Positions 27,298-36,611 are shown, numbered from the stretch's first letter. The stretch: 64,000 bases of DNA from Porifericola rhodea (GCF_030506305.1 NZ_CP119421.1:3984501-4048500); one strand, 5' to 3'. The notes: generated by a model not told the origin, from the letters alone. Program-made: numbers and translations.

Positions 27298-27759
27298 ATG
27301 AATTTTTTTGAAGCTATACGTTTTGGAGAGTTGGAAGACGTGAAGCGAGAAGTGAATGCTAATGCAAGTATATTGGAAGAAAAAGATCCTAAGGGCTTTC
27401 CTCCTCTGGTGCTGGCAAGCTATAATGAACAGTACGAGATAACTAAATTTTTTTTAGACGCGGGGGCTGATGTTAATGTAAGAGATGCAGCAGGCAATAC
27501 CGCTCTTATGGGAGTGTGTTTCAAAGGCTACAATGATATTGCTGCCCTCTTGATAGAAAGAGGAGCTGATGTTAACGCTCAGAATTATAATGGAGCTACC
27601 GCTCTTATTTATGCCGCTACCTTTGGTCAGTCAGAAATAGTAAAGCAATTGCTAGAGCATGGTGCTGACAAAACCATTAAAGACAATAGAGGAAATACAG
27701 CGCATACTCATGCAAGTTTTCAAGGTTTGCCTGAGCTGGCTTCTATCCTGGAGGTATAA
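27298..27759 (+). CDS. Ankyrin-repeat protein linked to catalase
   Basis: 153 residues from the ATG at 27298; an upstream alternative start would overlap the terminator. At least three ankyrin repeats are clear (GFPPLVLASYNEQYEITKFF, GNTALMGVCFKGYNDIAALL, GATALIYAATFGQSEIVKQL), each followed by the GADVN-type turn. There is no signal peptide. Small ankyrin proteins next to catalases (AnkB of Pseudomonas is the named case) support catalase activity or assembly. That role is inferred here from position. Confidence 0.85.
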   Translation: MNFFEAIRFGELEDVKREVNANASILEEKDPKGFPPLVLASYNEQYEITKFFLDAGADVNVRDAAGNTALMGVCFKGYNDIAALLIERGADVNAQNYNGATALIYAATFGQSEIVKQLLEHGADKTIKDNRGNTAHTHASFQGLPELASILEV

Positions 27760-27790
27760 AAAAACTCATCGCAGTTAAATACGATGAGTT
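27758..27790 (-). terminator. Hairpin terminator between converging genes
   Basis: AACTCATCG at 27763-27771 and CGATGAGTT at 27782-27790 form a perfect 9-bp stem. Read on the minus strand it is followed by a run of T (complement of 27758-27764), so it mainly serves the NAD(P)-binding gene at 27814-28455. Confidence 0.7.
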
Positions 27791-27813
27791 TATGACAAAA
27801 TTAGGGGGCTCTG

Positions 27814-28455
27814 TTATAAAGTATTCAGGGCTTCCTCTACTTCCAGATTACCGCCTCCAATAATTTCAAATGTTTTACGATACGTGTGGTTATTTTCTAA
27901 AGCTTCTACAATAGAGAGCGCAACATCGGCCCGTGAAATTTGTCCCTGCTTATCTTCCAGTCTTTCCTGGGCAATAATATGATTACTTTCCGGATCATTG
28001 TTGAGCATGCCTGGTCTTACAATTGTATAGTTCAGATTACTTTTTAACAATCGTTTTTCTGATGCCGCTTTAGCTTTCAGGTAGGGCTGAAGTTTTTCTG
28101 GCCCTTGCGTAGGCTCATCTGTACCTACTGAACTAAGCAAGATAAACCTCTCTACTCCATTTCTCTCACAAGCTTCTATAAGTTTAATTGCACCATCACG
28201 ATCTACTGATTTGGTTTTATCTTCGCCGGTATTAGGACCTGAACCTGCGGCAAAAATTACAGCCTGTGCACCTTCTACAGCAAATTCTATATCACCCTCC
28301 AGATTAGCTATATATGGAATTGCACCCAGCTTCTCCATTTCTTCAGACTGAGAATCATCTCTGATCATGGCTAGAACGTTATGTTCCCTTTCTACTAAAA
28401 GCTTTACAATTTGGAGTCCGGTTTTACCGTGTGCTCCTGCAACTAAAATATTCAT
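27814..28455 (-). CDS. Atypical SDR / NAD(P)-binding protein (NmrA/YwnB-like)
   Basis: A 213-residue Rossmann protein. The N terminus ILVAGAHGKTGLQI carries the G-x-x-G-x-x-G dinucleotide-binding loop. LSSVGTD and YLKAKAASEKRL provide the Ser and the Tyr/Lys-type region of atypical SDRs, and YTIVRPGML is typical of NAD(P)H-binding NmrA-like proteins. Such proteins reduce small quinones or flavins or act as redox sensors. Nearby oxidative-stress genes fit but do not prove such a role. Confidence 0.8.
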   Translation of the reverse strand: MNILVAGAHGKTGLQIVKLLVEREHNVLAMIRDDSQSEEMEKLGAIPYIANLEGDIEFAVEGAQAVIFAAGSGPNTGEDKTKSVDRDGAIKLIEACERNGVERFILLSSVGTDEPTQGPEKLQPYLKAKAASEKRLLKSNLNYTIVRPGMLNNDPESNHIIAQERLEDKQGQISRADVALSIVEALENNHTYRKTFEIIGGGNLEVEEALNTL

Positions 28456-28811
28456 GGTTTCTTGGGTTAAAAGTGAATGATTATATATTAAAAAATAATT
28501 TTATACCCATCTAACTAACTTACTCTCTGAATGTTGGAAGAAAATCTCATACCCAAACCTGTTAAAACCTATCAGGTAGTAATCGCTTCCGAATTCAGTC
28601 CTTAAGATAAATATTATTATGATTTTTATGTATTTAATTTAAGTAATTTTACTAGATTGTTTTAATTTTAAAATAGAGTGTTTGTACTTATTGTATTTTT
28701 TTACCGTTTGCTACTTTGACTGCTATCACTGGTCTTAGTAGGTATATTGTTTGGCAATACTGTCATTACTCATTAAATTATTATAAAAGTCTGATCCTAA
28801 TTACAATAGTT
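28456..28811. other. Gene-free AT-rich stretch
   Basis: About 350 bp between diverging genes. I see no RNA gene, clear promoter or repeat. Confidence 0.45.
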
Positions 28812-29799
28812 TTGAAAAGCTTCATTTTACTGTTGATATGTGCTTTATGTTGCTCTAACACCTTCGCTCAAAAACCCTGAGCAAGAGATTTGGGTATTCC
28901 TTTCAGTGGTACTACCGGACCAAACAATGCTATAACCGATGTTGAAGGGGTAGAGGTAGGCTATTCAACCTTCATATCTGGAAGTGGGAAGCAGAAGATA
29001 GGAGAAGGCCCGGTCAGAACCGGAGTGACTGCTGTTTTTCCTCGTCCTAAATCTGCCAAGTTCAGTCCTGTTTATGCTAATTGGTATAGCCTTAATGGTA
29101 ATGGTGAAATGACAGGTACCACCTGGATTACAGAATCTGGTTTTTTAGAAACACCAATTATGATTACCAACACAAATAGTGTAGGCATAGTACGAGATGC
29201 CGTGCTGGAATGGTTCGTAGAAACCGACTGGTATTGAGGAGAAGATTGGTGGTATACTTACCCGGTTGTAGCTGAAACTTATGATGGCTTTTTAAATGAT
29301 ATTTATGGATTTCATGTCCAAAAAGAACATGTTTTCGAGGCAATTAACAATGCAAAAGGAGGAGCCCTGGCAGAAGGAAATGTAGGTGGAGGAACTGGAA
29401 TGATGTGTCTTGGTTTTAAAGGAGGCACAGGCACCGCCTCAAGGCAGTTTAAAGTTCTGGATTCAACCTACGCTTGGTGTATTGGTGCAGGCTAATTTTG
29501 GGGCTAAGTTTAATTTTACGGTAGCTGGAGTTCCAGTAGGAAAAGAACTTATATATACTTTAAATTATGAACTAAACAAACCTCCCATAGCTGCCAGGCA
29601 GGAAGGCGATGGTTCAATAATAGTTGTGGTGGCTACCGATGCGCCACTTTTGCCTCATCAACTGAAAAGAATAGCTCAAAGAGTTCCTAATGGTATAGGG
29701 CTAAGGGGGGTAAGAGGAAGCAATGGATCAGGAGACATCTTTATTGCTTTTTCTACGGCTAATAATAATGCTTTTGATAGGAATAACATCGCGTTCTAT

Positions 29800-30232
29800 T
29801 AAAAAACAAAGATTTTCAGTATAAATATTTTAAGAGAAAGGCATAGGTAACTTGCCCAACTATAGAGTTAGAAATTTCACTCTTTTTGGATCTTCTATCG
29901 TGAAAGTTTGCTAAAGCAAACGATATGTTAAAAGCAGGAAATGCTTGCATTTCCTGCTTTCACCACCTGCTGTTTACGAGGTGGTCAATAAAATGTCTAT
30001 ACTACTGCAGTTGTAGTTTCACATAGGGAGTATCCCTTTTGATAACAGCAAACATCCGGCTGATCAGCTTATTTCTGATGGCATTGATGATGACCATATG
30101 ATGCTTTCCTTCTTTGATCTTTCTGCGGTAGTAGGCATGGTATTCATTCTCAGTTCTCAAGGTCTTGAGCCTGTTCAGCCGATGAGTTCTCCTCCTTTTC
30201 TCTAAAGTTAAGAATAGGATTATTCTATCTAA
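29800..30232 (-). mobile_element. Remnant of an IS110/IS1111-family insertion sequence
   Basis: This segment interrupts the DmpA-type gene. Its minus strand keeps an open frame for the last part of an IS110-family transposase and about 200 bp of non-coding sequence after the stop. The N-terminal two-thirds of the transposase, including the DEDD catalytic part, is gone, so the element is a deletion derivative. TTCTAT occurs near both ends (29794-29799 and 30223-30228), which could be chance, since IS110 elements usually leave no target duplication. Boundaries are judged from where the peptidase reading frame stops and resumes. Confidence 0.75.
29906..29985 (-). ncRNA. Three stacked hairpins downstream of the IS110 transposase remnant (possible bridge/seek RNA remnant)
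   Basis: Within 80 bp there are three perfect inverted repeats: GTTTGC/GCAAAC (29906-29911, 29916-29921), AAAGCAGGAAATG/CATTTCCTGCTTT (29931-29943, 29948-29960) and ACCACCT/AGGTGGT (29962-29968, 29979-29985). On the transposase strand they begin about 17 bases after the stop codon. In the IS1111 group of the IS110 family the guide (bridge or seek) RNA is encoded in this 3' position. That they are such an RNA is inference; a plain terminator array is the alternative. Confidence 0.35.
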
Positions 30233-30238
30233 ATAAAT
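30002..30238 (-). pseudogene. IS110-family transposase, C-terminal fragment
   Basis: An open frame without a start codon ends at the TAG complement at 30002-30004. It reads through RLNRLKTLRTENEYHAYYRRK and KEGKHHMVIINAIRNKLISR to FAVIKRDTPYVKLQLQ. The Y-Y-R-R-K, E-G-K-H-H-M and N-A-I-R-N-K-L segments are the hallmark C terminus of transposases of the IS110/IS116/IS902 group, which carry a DEDD catalytic domain at the other end. About 75 residues remain of an expected 330-400. It cannot be active. Confidence 0.75.
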
Positions 30239-30550
30239 ATAAAGGTACAGCTTAAAAGTCTACCAAATGATCAGTTGAACTGGTTTTTCCAGAGTACTGT
30301 AGAGGCTGTAGAAGAGGCAATTATTAATGCTATGCTTGCGGCAGAAGATATGGAAGGTATTAATGGTAATACTGCCTATGCATTGCCTCATAATTTGTTA
30401 ACTCAAGTGTTAAAAAAATATAATAGAATTAACGAATAAGAGGCTCAGTGTCACTAAATTCAGCATATCCAATACTTCGGAAGAGCAAGGCTCATCTCTT
30501 AGCTGGAGTAAAAGATTAATATTTTTGTTTATAATCCTAACCTAATTACC

Positions 30551-31030
30551 ATGCTATTAGCATTTATTTTTTCTAACCTTCAAAAGGTAGTGCTTGCCTT
30601 CATTTGTGTGCTTTTGCTTAACCTGAACTTGATGGCTCAGGCGCCGCAATTAGAAAAAGCTAACCCAAATGATATAAGTGACTCCAATAAAGAGCAGGCC
30701 CAAAAAATGGCTAACGATATACTATCTGCTATGGCAGATGGAGCGTATTATCAGTTTTCTGAGGATAGCGCTACGCCCCAAATGGTGCAGGCATTTACCG
30801 AAGCCACCCAAAAGCAGGCTTATTCGCAAATATCTGCTCAGGTAGGAGGTTATCAGTCAGAGCTGAAGTATCAGGAAGCCTACCATGTGAAACAGGGTGA
30901 GATGGAAGGTATCATTTATCGCTTCAAAGGTACTTTTGCAAACTCAGTGCCTGAGGTAAGAGTAGTCATGACCAAGGAGAACAAAATCGCAGGTTTACTG
31001 GTAGTGCCCTGGAACGATCAGTTACGCTGA
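30551..31030 (+). CDS. Exported hypothetical protein (possibly DUF3887-like)
   Basis: A 159-residue protein with a signal peptide ending near LNLNLMAQ. The mature part has an N-terminal helix (NKEQAQKMANDILSAMADG), a middle helix (PQMVQAFTEATQKQAYSQIS) and a beta-rich end (GIIYRFKGTFANSVPEVRVVMT, in part). This is the layout of small NTF2-like DUF3887 domains, which bind unknown ligands. It is expected in the periplasm. No operon partner: the peptidase pseudogene is upstream and the helicase gene converges on it. Confidence 0.6.
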   Translation: MLLAFIFSNLQKVVLAFICVLLLNLNLMAQAPQLEKANPNDISDSNKEQAQKMANDILSAMADGAYYQFSEDSATPQMVQAFTEATQKQAYSQISAQVGGYQSELKYQEAYHVKQGEMEGIIYRFKGTFANSVPEVRVVMTKENKIAGLLVVPWNDQLR

Positions 31031-31040
31031 AAGAGCAACA

Positions 31041-33524
31041 TTATTCTCCAAAAACAGCATAAGCCTCTAATTGCTCCTGCATCTTCCTGATTCTGTCTTC
31101 AAGTGTCTCAGAACTAATCTTTTCTCTTAGGCGATCTACCATAATTGGGAAAGCAAAAGGAGTAGGGTAGCGAGGATATTCTATAATAATTTTTTGTTGC
31201 CTGATAGATTGAAGAACATCAGCAAGCGTAGACTGTTCTACCTGAAGGTAGAGCGCTTCCTGCATTGCCTGTGCAATAAGTAAGTTATTGGGGTCGTATT
31301 CAGTAAATACATCATAAATAATTTGAGAGGTAGCTTGCAAATGTTTACCTCCAATAGGTTTACCAGGAAAACCCTGAAAAATTAATCCTGATATAGCGGC
31401 AATCTCCCGAAAACGACGCTTGGCCATTTCGGTACTATTTACACTTTCTAATATATCTTCCAGCAGATGCTCTTCAGTAAAGAGGTCTAGCTCAAGAGCT
31501 TCTTCCAAAGGAATTTCAGTATCCGACAAAAGTTCAAAACCATAGTCGTTCATGGCAATAGAAAAAGAAATGGGCTGAATCTGACTTATACGCCAGGCAA
31601 GCAGTGTAGAAAGGATTTCATGTACTGCTCTTCCAGCAAATGGGTACATATATATATGATAACCTTCTTTTGAAGTTAACTTTTCTATTAGAAAATTCTG
31701 GCGGTCAGGCAGGGCAGACCAGCTATCTTGCAAGGAAAGCAGGGGTTGTAAGGCCTTCAATTCTATGTCCTGATAGCTGCCATCCAGAAACTCATCCAGT
31801 TTGTAGCGAAGCATATCTGAAAGCTGTGAAGAAAGGGGCATGCGGCCACCAGACCAGGAAGGTATCAAGCCACTGCTACCTTTAGCTTTGCGCACCAACA
31901 CGGTCAGATCCTTAATACGCTCAAACTTCAGATTTCTACCAGCAAACCAGAAATTGTCGCCTTTTTTAAGGCGGGAGATAAAGCTTTCTTCTATAGTTCC
32001 TATAAAACCTCCGCTGGCATATTTTACTTTGAGCACCGGATCGCTCACTATGGTGCCCATAGACATACGGTGACGCATAGCTATTTTTCGGCTTTCTACC
32101 AGATACACGTCGTCTACAAGCTGCACCTTGGCAAATTCATCATACTCGCCCAGGCTATCTCCTCCAGTGGTAATAAACTGTAAAGCCCATTGCCACTCTT
32201 CCGGAGAAAGGTCACGATAAGCATAGGTCTGCTTTACTTCTTCATACACCTCTTTTTCTTTAAAACCTTCGCCTACGGCCAGGGTAACGAGGTACTGAAC
32301 CAGCACATCAAAAGATTTTTCCAGAGGGCGACGCGACTCATATATTTTCTGCTTGATAGCCTCTTTAATAGCAGCACCCTCCAGTAGCTCTAGAGAATGA
32401 GTAGGTAGAAAATAAACCTGGCTTACTGCGCCTGGCTGATGACCACTACGACCGGCTCTTTGAATAAACCGGGCAATTCCTTTCGGGCTTCCCACCTGTA
32501 TAACCGTTTCTACCGGACGGAAATCAACACCCAGATCCAGACTGGAAGTACACACCACCAGTTTAAGTATCCCCTGATGTAAAGCCTCTTCAACCCAGGT
32601 ACGTACGTTGTTATCTAGTGAGCCATGGTGCATCGCCATTTGACCAGCCAGTTCGGGTACTCTGGCTAATAGCTTCTGATACCAGATTTCTGTTTGGGAG
32701 CGTGTGTTGGTAAACAATAGGGTAGTGCGGCTCTGCTCTATTATAGGCAATACTTTGTCCAGCATTTTTATACCCAAATGACCTGCCCAGGGGAATTTTT
32801 CTATTTCATCAGGTAGAATACTTTCTACCTCTATCTTTTTTTCTATATCTGCTTTGACAATAAGACTGTTTCGTGAATGACGTGGACCTAGAAGAATATC
32901 TTTAGCCTGCTCCAGATTACCGATAGTTGCCGATACCCCCCAAATTTTTAACTCTGGCCGTATCACTTTTAAGCGACTGATACCTAGCTCCAACTGTACA
33001 CCACGTTTAGTTCCCAGTAATTCATGCCACTCATCCACAATCACACACTTTAGTTGTTTAAAAAGTCTGCTATGTTGTTTCTGACTAATGAGCAGATGCA
33101 GGCTCTCAGGGGTAGTAATCAGGCATTCAGGCATGTTTTTCATCTGCTTCTGACGCTGACTGCTACTAGTATCACCACTCCGTACTGCGACCTCCCATGG
33201 TATTTGTAAAGCCTCGCAGGCTCTCTGCATAGCCAACTGTATGTCTTTAGCCAAAGCTTTTAAGGGAGTGATCCAAAGTACCTGAAGTCCATTTTTTCTA
33301 TTTTCCTGAAAAGTGTCGGGGTTTTCCCGGATGAACTCCAGCAAGCAGGCTAGCCAGAGCGCATAAGTTTTACCGCTACCAGTAGGAGCATTGAGCAAGC
33401 CACTTTCACCTGACAGATATGCTTCCCATACCTCCTGCTGAAAAGCAAATGGCTTCCAGCCCTGTTCATTAAACCATGAAAAAACGGGCGAAAGTGAAGA
33501 TAAATTATCTGAAGTTGAAGGCAT
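31041..33524 (-). CDS. Lhr-type DEXH-box DNA helicase
   Basis: An 827-residue superfamily-2 helicase. Walker A is NAPTGSGKT (45-53), Walker B is IVDEWHELLG (DEWH box), motif III is SATIG, and motif VI is RFIQRAGRSGH. The C-terminal half has the winged-helix and Lhr-associated region ending around 815. It corresponds to the short Lhr type that in many bacteria sits beside an ATP-dependent DNA ligase and an exonuclease in a DNA-repair cluster. Neither is next to it here; a synthetase gene and an exported-protein gene flank it. It is probably a repair helicase. Confidence 0.88.
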   Translation of the reverse strand: MPSTSDNLSSLSPVFSWFNEQGWKPFAFQQEVWEAYLSGESGLLNAPTGSGKTYALWLACLLEFIRENPDTFQENRKNGLQVLWITPLKALAKDIQLAMQRACEALQIPWEVAVRSGDTSSSQRQKQMKNMPECLITTPESLHLLISQKQHSRLFKQLKCVIVDEWHELLGTKRGVQLELGISRLKVIRPELKIWGVSATIGNLEQAKDILLGPRHSRNSLIVKADIEKKIEVESILPDEIEKFPWAGHLGIKMLDKVLPIIEQSRTTLLFTNTRSQTEIWYQKLLARVPELAGQMAMHHGSLDNNVRTWVEEALHQGILKLVVCTSSLDLGVDFRPVETVIQVGSPKGIARFIQRAGRSGHQPGAVSQVYFLPTHSLELLEGAAIKEAIKQKIYESRRPLEKSFDVLVQYLVTLAVGEGFKEKEVYEEVKQTYAYRDLSPEEWQWALQFITTGGDSLGEYDEFAKVQLVDDVYLVESRKIAMRHRMSMGTIVSDPVLKVKYASGGFIGTIEESFISRLKKGDNFWFAGRNLKFERIKDLTVLVRKAKGSSGLIPSWSGGRMPLSSQLSDMLRYKLDEFLDGSYQDIELKALQPLLSLQDSWSALPDRQNFLIEKLTSKEGYHIYMYPFAGRAVHEILSTLLAWRISQIQPISFSIAMNDYGFELLSDTEIPLEEALELDLFTEEHLLEDILESVNSTEMAKRRFREIAAISGLIFQGFPGKPIGGKHLQATSQIIYDVFTEYDPNNLLIAQAMQEALYLQVEQSTLADVLQSIRQQKIIIEYPRYPTPFAFPIMVDRLREKISSETLEDRIRKMQEQLEAYAVFGE

Positions 33525-33608
33525 GTTTATTCAAAGCAATAGGCAGTAGAATGGTTTGCCACAAGCAGTACATTTTTTTAATTTCTCTCTTAGTAAATGT
33601 AGAGGACA

Positions 33609-35588
33609 CTATTCGTCTTGTTGTTGCATATAGGCTTTGCGCAGGCTTCGCCGCATAAGTTTGTTAGAAGCTGTTCGTGGCAGACTTTGCTCAGGAATAA
33701 TTTCTTTAATTCTGAAAAGAGGATTGAGTTCCTTAGAAATTAACGCTTGCCATTCTGTTTTTAGGCCAGGCAGGTCTATAACTTCTGACTTAGGAATGAA
33801 AAAGATGATAAGTGCTTCGGGGCCTCCACCTTTGGGTGCTACTGCTACCGCCGCGCTTTCGTATACTTGTGGGTGTTGATTAACAATCTTCTCAATCTCT
33901 ACGGCACTTATTTTTATGCCACCCAGGTTCATACTATCATCCGCACGACCCCTACTTTTATAGAAAGTTGTACCCGCTAAAAGTTGGTCAAATACCTGAT
34001 AGCTATCACCATGCTTTCTTAGCAATGTTCCATCTGCCGTTTGTGGAGTATCCTCATAATATTCTTTATGATGATCGCGGTTGAGCAAATGTTGCGATAG
34101 TCCTATTGCAGGAGGAACAATAAACACTTCTCCATCTTGGGAGTGAGTGATTTGCCCATTTTCTTCATTTCTAAAAAGAAGCTCAGTACCCAGAGTAGGA
34201 GTAGTGAAAGTAGCTGGAGAAGCAGCCTGTAGCACTGAACCGCTGATATATCCTCCGCCAATTTCTGTGCCGCCGCAATACTCAATAATGGGCGCTTTAA
34301 ATTGAGCCAGCCACATCAGATAAAGGTAGTCTTCAACCTGAGAGGGTTCACCAGTAGAGCTAAATAGTCTGATGCTCAACTGCCTATTTTCCATTGTTTT
34401 GTTTTTTCTCCAGGCTTTTACTAATGAAGGTATAGTGCCTAGTATGCTGATGTTTGCCTTTTCTGCAAAGTCTGCAAAAGCAGGAGTGGCGGCAGAACCA
34501 GTAAACAGAGCTAAAGTTGCCTTATTCATAAGAGCAGCAAAGATAGTCCAGGGCCCCATCATCCAACCCATACCTGTAGTCCAGCTTACCACATCTTTTG
34601 GCTGTACATCTTGATGGAAGTGAGCATCAGCCGCACATTTTATAGGTGTAAGCTGAGTCCAGGGAATGGCTTTAGGCTCATTGGTAGTGCCTGATGAGAA
34701 CAAAATACTGATTAAAGAATCAGGAGTAGCGCTCAGCACATTAAAAGTGTCTGAAGCCAGAAAGTCCTGCCACAAAATATCTTCTTCTCTGGTTTCTGTT
34801 TCGTTTTGAGTATTTATGATAATTGCTGTTGGAGCTTGTGCCTCTTTAATCTTTGGATAAACAGGAAGTGCTTTTCCTGCATATGAGTACTCATCATAAG
34901 CAATAATCGCTTTGGCTTCACTACTTGCTAACCTCCGTTTAAGTTCGTGGGCAGAAAAGCTATCGGCTATGAGTACTGCCACCATACCGGCTTGTATGAT
35001 TCCGAGATAGGCATAAACAGCTTCGGGGCAAAGCGGTAGGTAGAGGGCTATTCTATCCCCTGGCCTAAACCCAAGTTTCGTTAACCCATTGGATACCTGA
35101 TTGCATTTTGTCTGTAATTCTTGGTAGCTAATTTTCTCCAACTTTTGATTTTCATCCGAGCAGATAATAGCGGTCTTTTCAGGTGAAGCCTTCAAGCAGC
35201 TACGTGCTATATTTAATTTGGCCTGAGGTAGCCAGTCTGGGTTTTCCAGGTCTTGCACCGGAGTCTCAATAATCTGTTGGTAAGGCTGATCAAACTCAAC
35301 GTTAAGAGCTTTAATAGCTTCATTCCAGTAGTCTTCACGATTTTCTATAGACCACCGATATAACTCCTGGTAGTTTTTTAGATTTAATTTATGAGCTAGC
35401 GCACTTAGGTTGGCATGGGTAATTGTATCTTCATCTGGTAGCCAGGCAATGCCAAAAGGGTAACTAGAGAATATCTTATCATACTCTTTCTTAAGTTCGT
35501 CAAATGCTAAGCCTGTTAGCTGCTGCTTACAGAATGACTGCCATGTCTGGGCGTCATTTAGGAGGTTGTTTTCTTTTGGGTTATGCAT
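33609..35588 (-). CDS. AMP-forming acyl-CoA synthetase (acetoacetyl/acetyl-CoA synthetase-like)
   Basis: A 659-residue ANL-family ligase that activates a carboxylic acid with ATP and joins it to CoA. An ACAS-type N-terminal extension precedes the AMP-binding core, with P-loop ILFSSGTTNEPKAIPWTQ (about 290-307), EYCGGTEIGGG and SRGRADDSMNLGGIKIS. The acyl-adenylate lysine is K643 in RTASNKLMRR. The substitutions (TTNEPKAI, not TTGKPKG; NLGGIK, not KISGHR) resemble the plant AAE17/AAE18-type branch more than true acetyl-CoA synthetase. The substrate is unknown; it is not in an operon. Confidence 0.85.
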   Translation of the reverse strand: MHNPKENNLLNDAQTWQSFCKQQLTGLAFDELKKEYDKIFSSYPFGIAWLPDEDTITHANLSALAHKLNLKNYQELYRWSIENREDYWNEAIKALNVEFDQPYQQIIETPVQDLENPDWLPQAKLNIARSCLKASPEKTAIICSDENQKLEKISYQELQTKCNQVSNGLTKLGFRPGDRIALYLPLCPEAVYAYLGIIQAGMVAVLIADSFSAHELKRRLASSEAKAIIAYDEYSYAGKALPVYPKIKEAQAPTAIIINTQNETETREEDILWQDFLASDTFNVLSATPDSLISILFSSGTTNEPKAIPWTQLTPIKCAADAHFHQDVQPKDVVSWTTGMGWMMGPWTIFAALMNKATLALFTGSAATPAFADFAEKANISILGTIPSLVKAWRKNKTMENRQLSIRLFSSTGEPSQVEDYLYLMWLAQFKAPIIEYCGGTEIGGGYISGSVLQAASPATFTTPTLGTELLFRNEENGQITHSQDGEVFIVPPAIGLSQHLLNRDHHKEYYEDTPQTADGTLLRKHGDSYQVFDQLLAGTTFYKSRGRADDSMNLGGIKISAVEIEKIVNQHPQVYESAAVAVAPKGGGPEALIIFFIPKSEVIDLPGLKTEWQALISKELNPLFRIKEIIPEQSLPRTASNKLMRRSLRKAYMQQQDE

Positions 35589-35765
35589 ATGCTGAGATTA
35601 AAAAGTTCTCCTGAATAAACCTAAAGCATGTAAATAATGCAAGTGAGTAACTGTATAGCAATAAAAAAGAGTATCCCTAATATTAGGTTTGTCTGAGCAG
35701 CTAATTATATTTAGCTTCAAAAGAAACGCGAAAAACTACCTGTCAACATACTAACCTTAAGACTT

Positions 35766-36431
35766 ATGCGTCTACTTCTCCGATTTTCCTTATTTGCCCT
35801 AATACTTATAAGTGTTATGTCATTTAGCGAAAAAAAAAGAAAGAAAGTAATATTTTTTGGTGACTCTATTACTCAAGCCGGTGCTGAAAAGCCTGAAGGA
35901 TATATCAATATTCTGAAACAAAAAGTAGATACTACTGCTTATCAGTTAATTGGTAAAGGTATCAGTGGCAATAAAGTAACTGATCTGGAAAAACGTGTAA
36001 AGAAAGACGTACTAAAGTTAAACCCGGATGTTGTCTTCATTTACATTGGAATTAATGATGTATGGCATTTTTACGAACCTGAGGGTGCTGTAGGTACAAA
36101 AATAGAGCGATACGAAAGTGGGCTGAGAAAGCTTACCAATGAGTTGAACGCACAAAATATACGCACGATTTTATGTACACCTACTGTTATTGGTGAAGAG
36201 CCTTCATTTGATGGAGAGATTAACCACGAGCTAGAAAAATATGCTGAAATCGTTCGTAAAGTTGCAAAAGAGACGGACTCAGAACTATGCGATTTACGCA
36301 CAGCTTTTAAAGACTATATAAAACAGAACAACCCTAGCGCTGCAAACAGTGGAATTCTCACTACTGACCGGGTACACCTTAACGATAAGGGAGATAAGTT
36401 TGTGGCTGAGCTGTTTAGCAAGTATTTATGA
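35766..36431 (+). CDS. Exported SGNH/GDSL-family hydrolase
   Basis: A 221-residue esterase-fold protein with an uncleaved or cleavable signal (LLRFSLFALILISVMSF). Catalytic blocks are all present: GDSIT with the nucleophile S34, the oxyanion GISGNK (Gly65-Asn69), GIND with N97, and D201-R-V-H204 near the end. Relatives remove acetyl groups from polysaccharides or act as lysophospholipases and rhamnogalacturonan acetylesterases. No partner gene indicates the substrate. It is monocistronic. Confidence 0.85.
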   Translation: MRLLLRFSLFALILISVMSFSEKKRKKVIFFGDSITQAGAEKPEGYINILKQKVDTTAYQLIGKGISGNKVTDLEKRVKKDVLKLNPDVVFIYIGINDVWHFYEPEGAVGTKIERYESGLRKLTNELNAQNIRTILCTPTVIGEEPSFDGEINHELEKYAEIVRKVAKETDSELCDLRTAFKDYIKQNNPSAANSGILTTDRVHLNDKGDKFVAELFSKYL

Positions 36432-36611
36432 TTAGTTAGAAATGACAATTTTGTAAGTAACAATTACGCAAATATTAAGAAATGTGTAATCAGATGTGTT
36501 GAGATCTTTAACAATTTTATAAATTGTTGTTTTTAAAATATACAGGCTAAGTACTGTGTTCTTTGGACTAAACAAAACCAGACTTCATAATTTTGTGAAC
36601 TCAAACTTTTT

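Larger units (their letters stand above)
28812..30439 (+). pseudogene. P1/DmpA-family (S58) aminopeptidase, multiply disrupted
   Basis: The pieces together make an exported DmpA-type N-terminal-nucleophile peptidase. A signal peptide runs from a TTG at 28812 (FILLLICALCCSNTFAQ). Then come ARDLGIPFSGTTGPNNAITD, VVAETYDGFLND, EGNVGGGTGMMCLGFKGG, LGVLVQANFG and, after the insertion, LPNDQLNWFFQSTVEAVEEA and AYALPHNLL. Lesions: an in-frame TGA at 28878-28880 (probably CGA once), a second TGA at 29235-29237, a frameshift near 29470, and a 430-bp IS110-family remnant at about 29800-30232. The gene resumes in good alignment after the insertion and ends at 30437-30439. Such enzymes cleave themselves to form the active peptidase; this one cannot be made. 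Confidence 0.85.

Noticed and set aside
28890-29237. A short independent gene
   Set aside because: It is the N-terminal catalytic part of the same peptidase between two in-frame TGA codons.
29410-29802. A separate 130-codon gene
   Set aside because: Its translation continues the DmpA-type peptidase (LGVLVQANFG onwards) after a frameshift, so it is a piece of the pseudogene.
29794-30228. TTCTAT at both ends as a target-site duplication of the insertion
   Set aside because: IS110-family elements rarely duplicate the target and the right copy is separated from the resumed gene by several bases; chance is likely.
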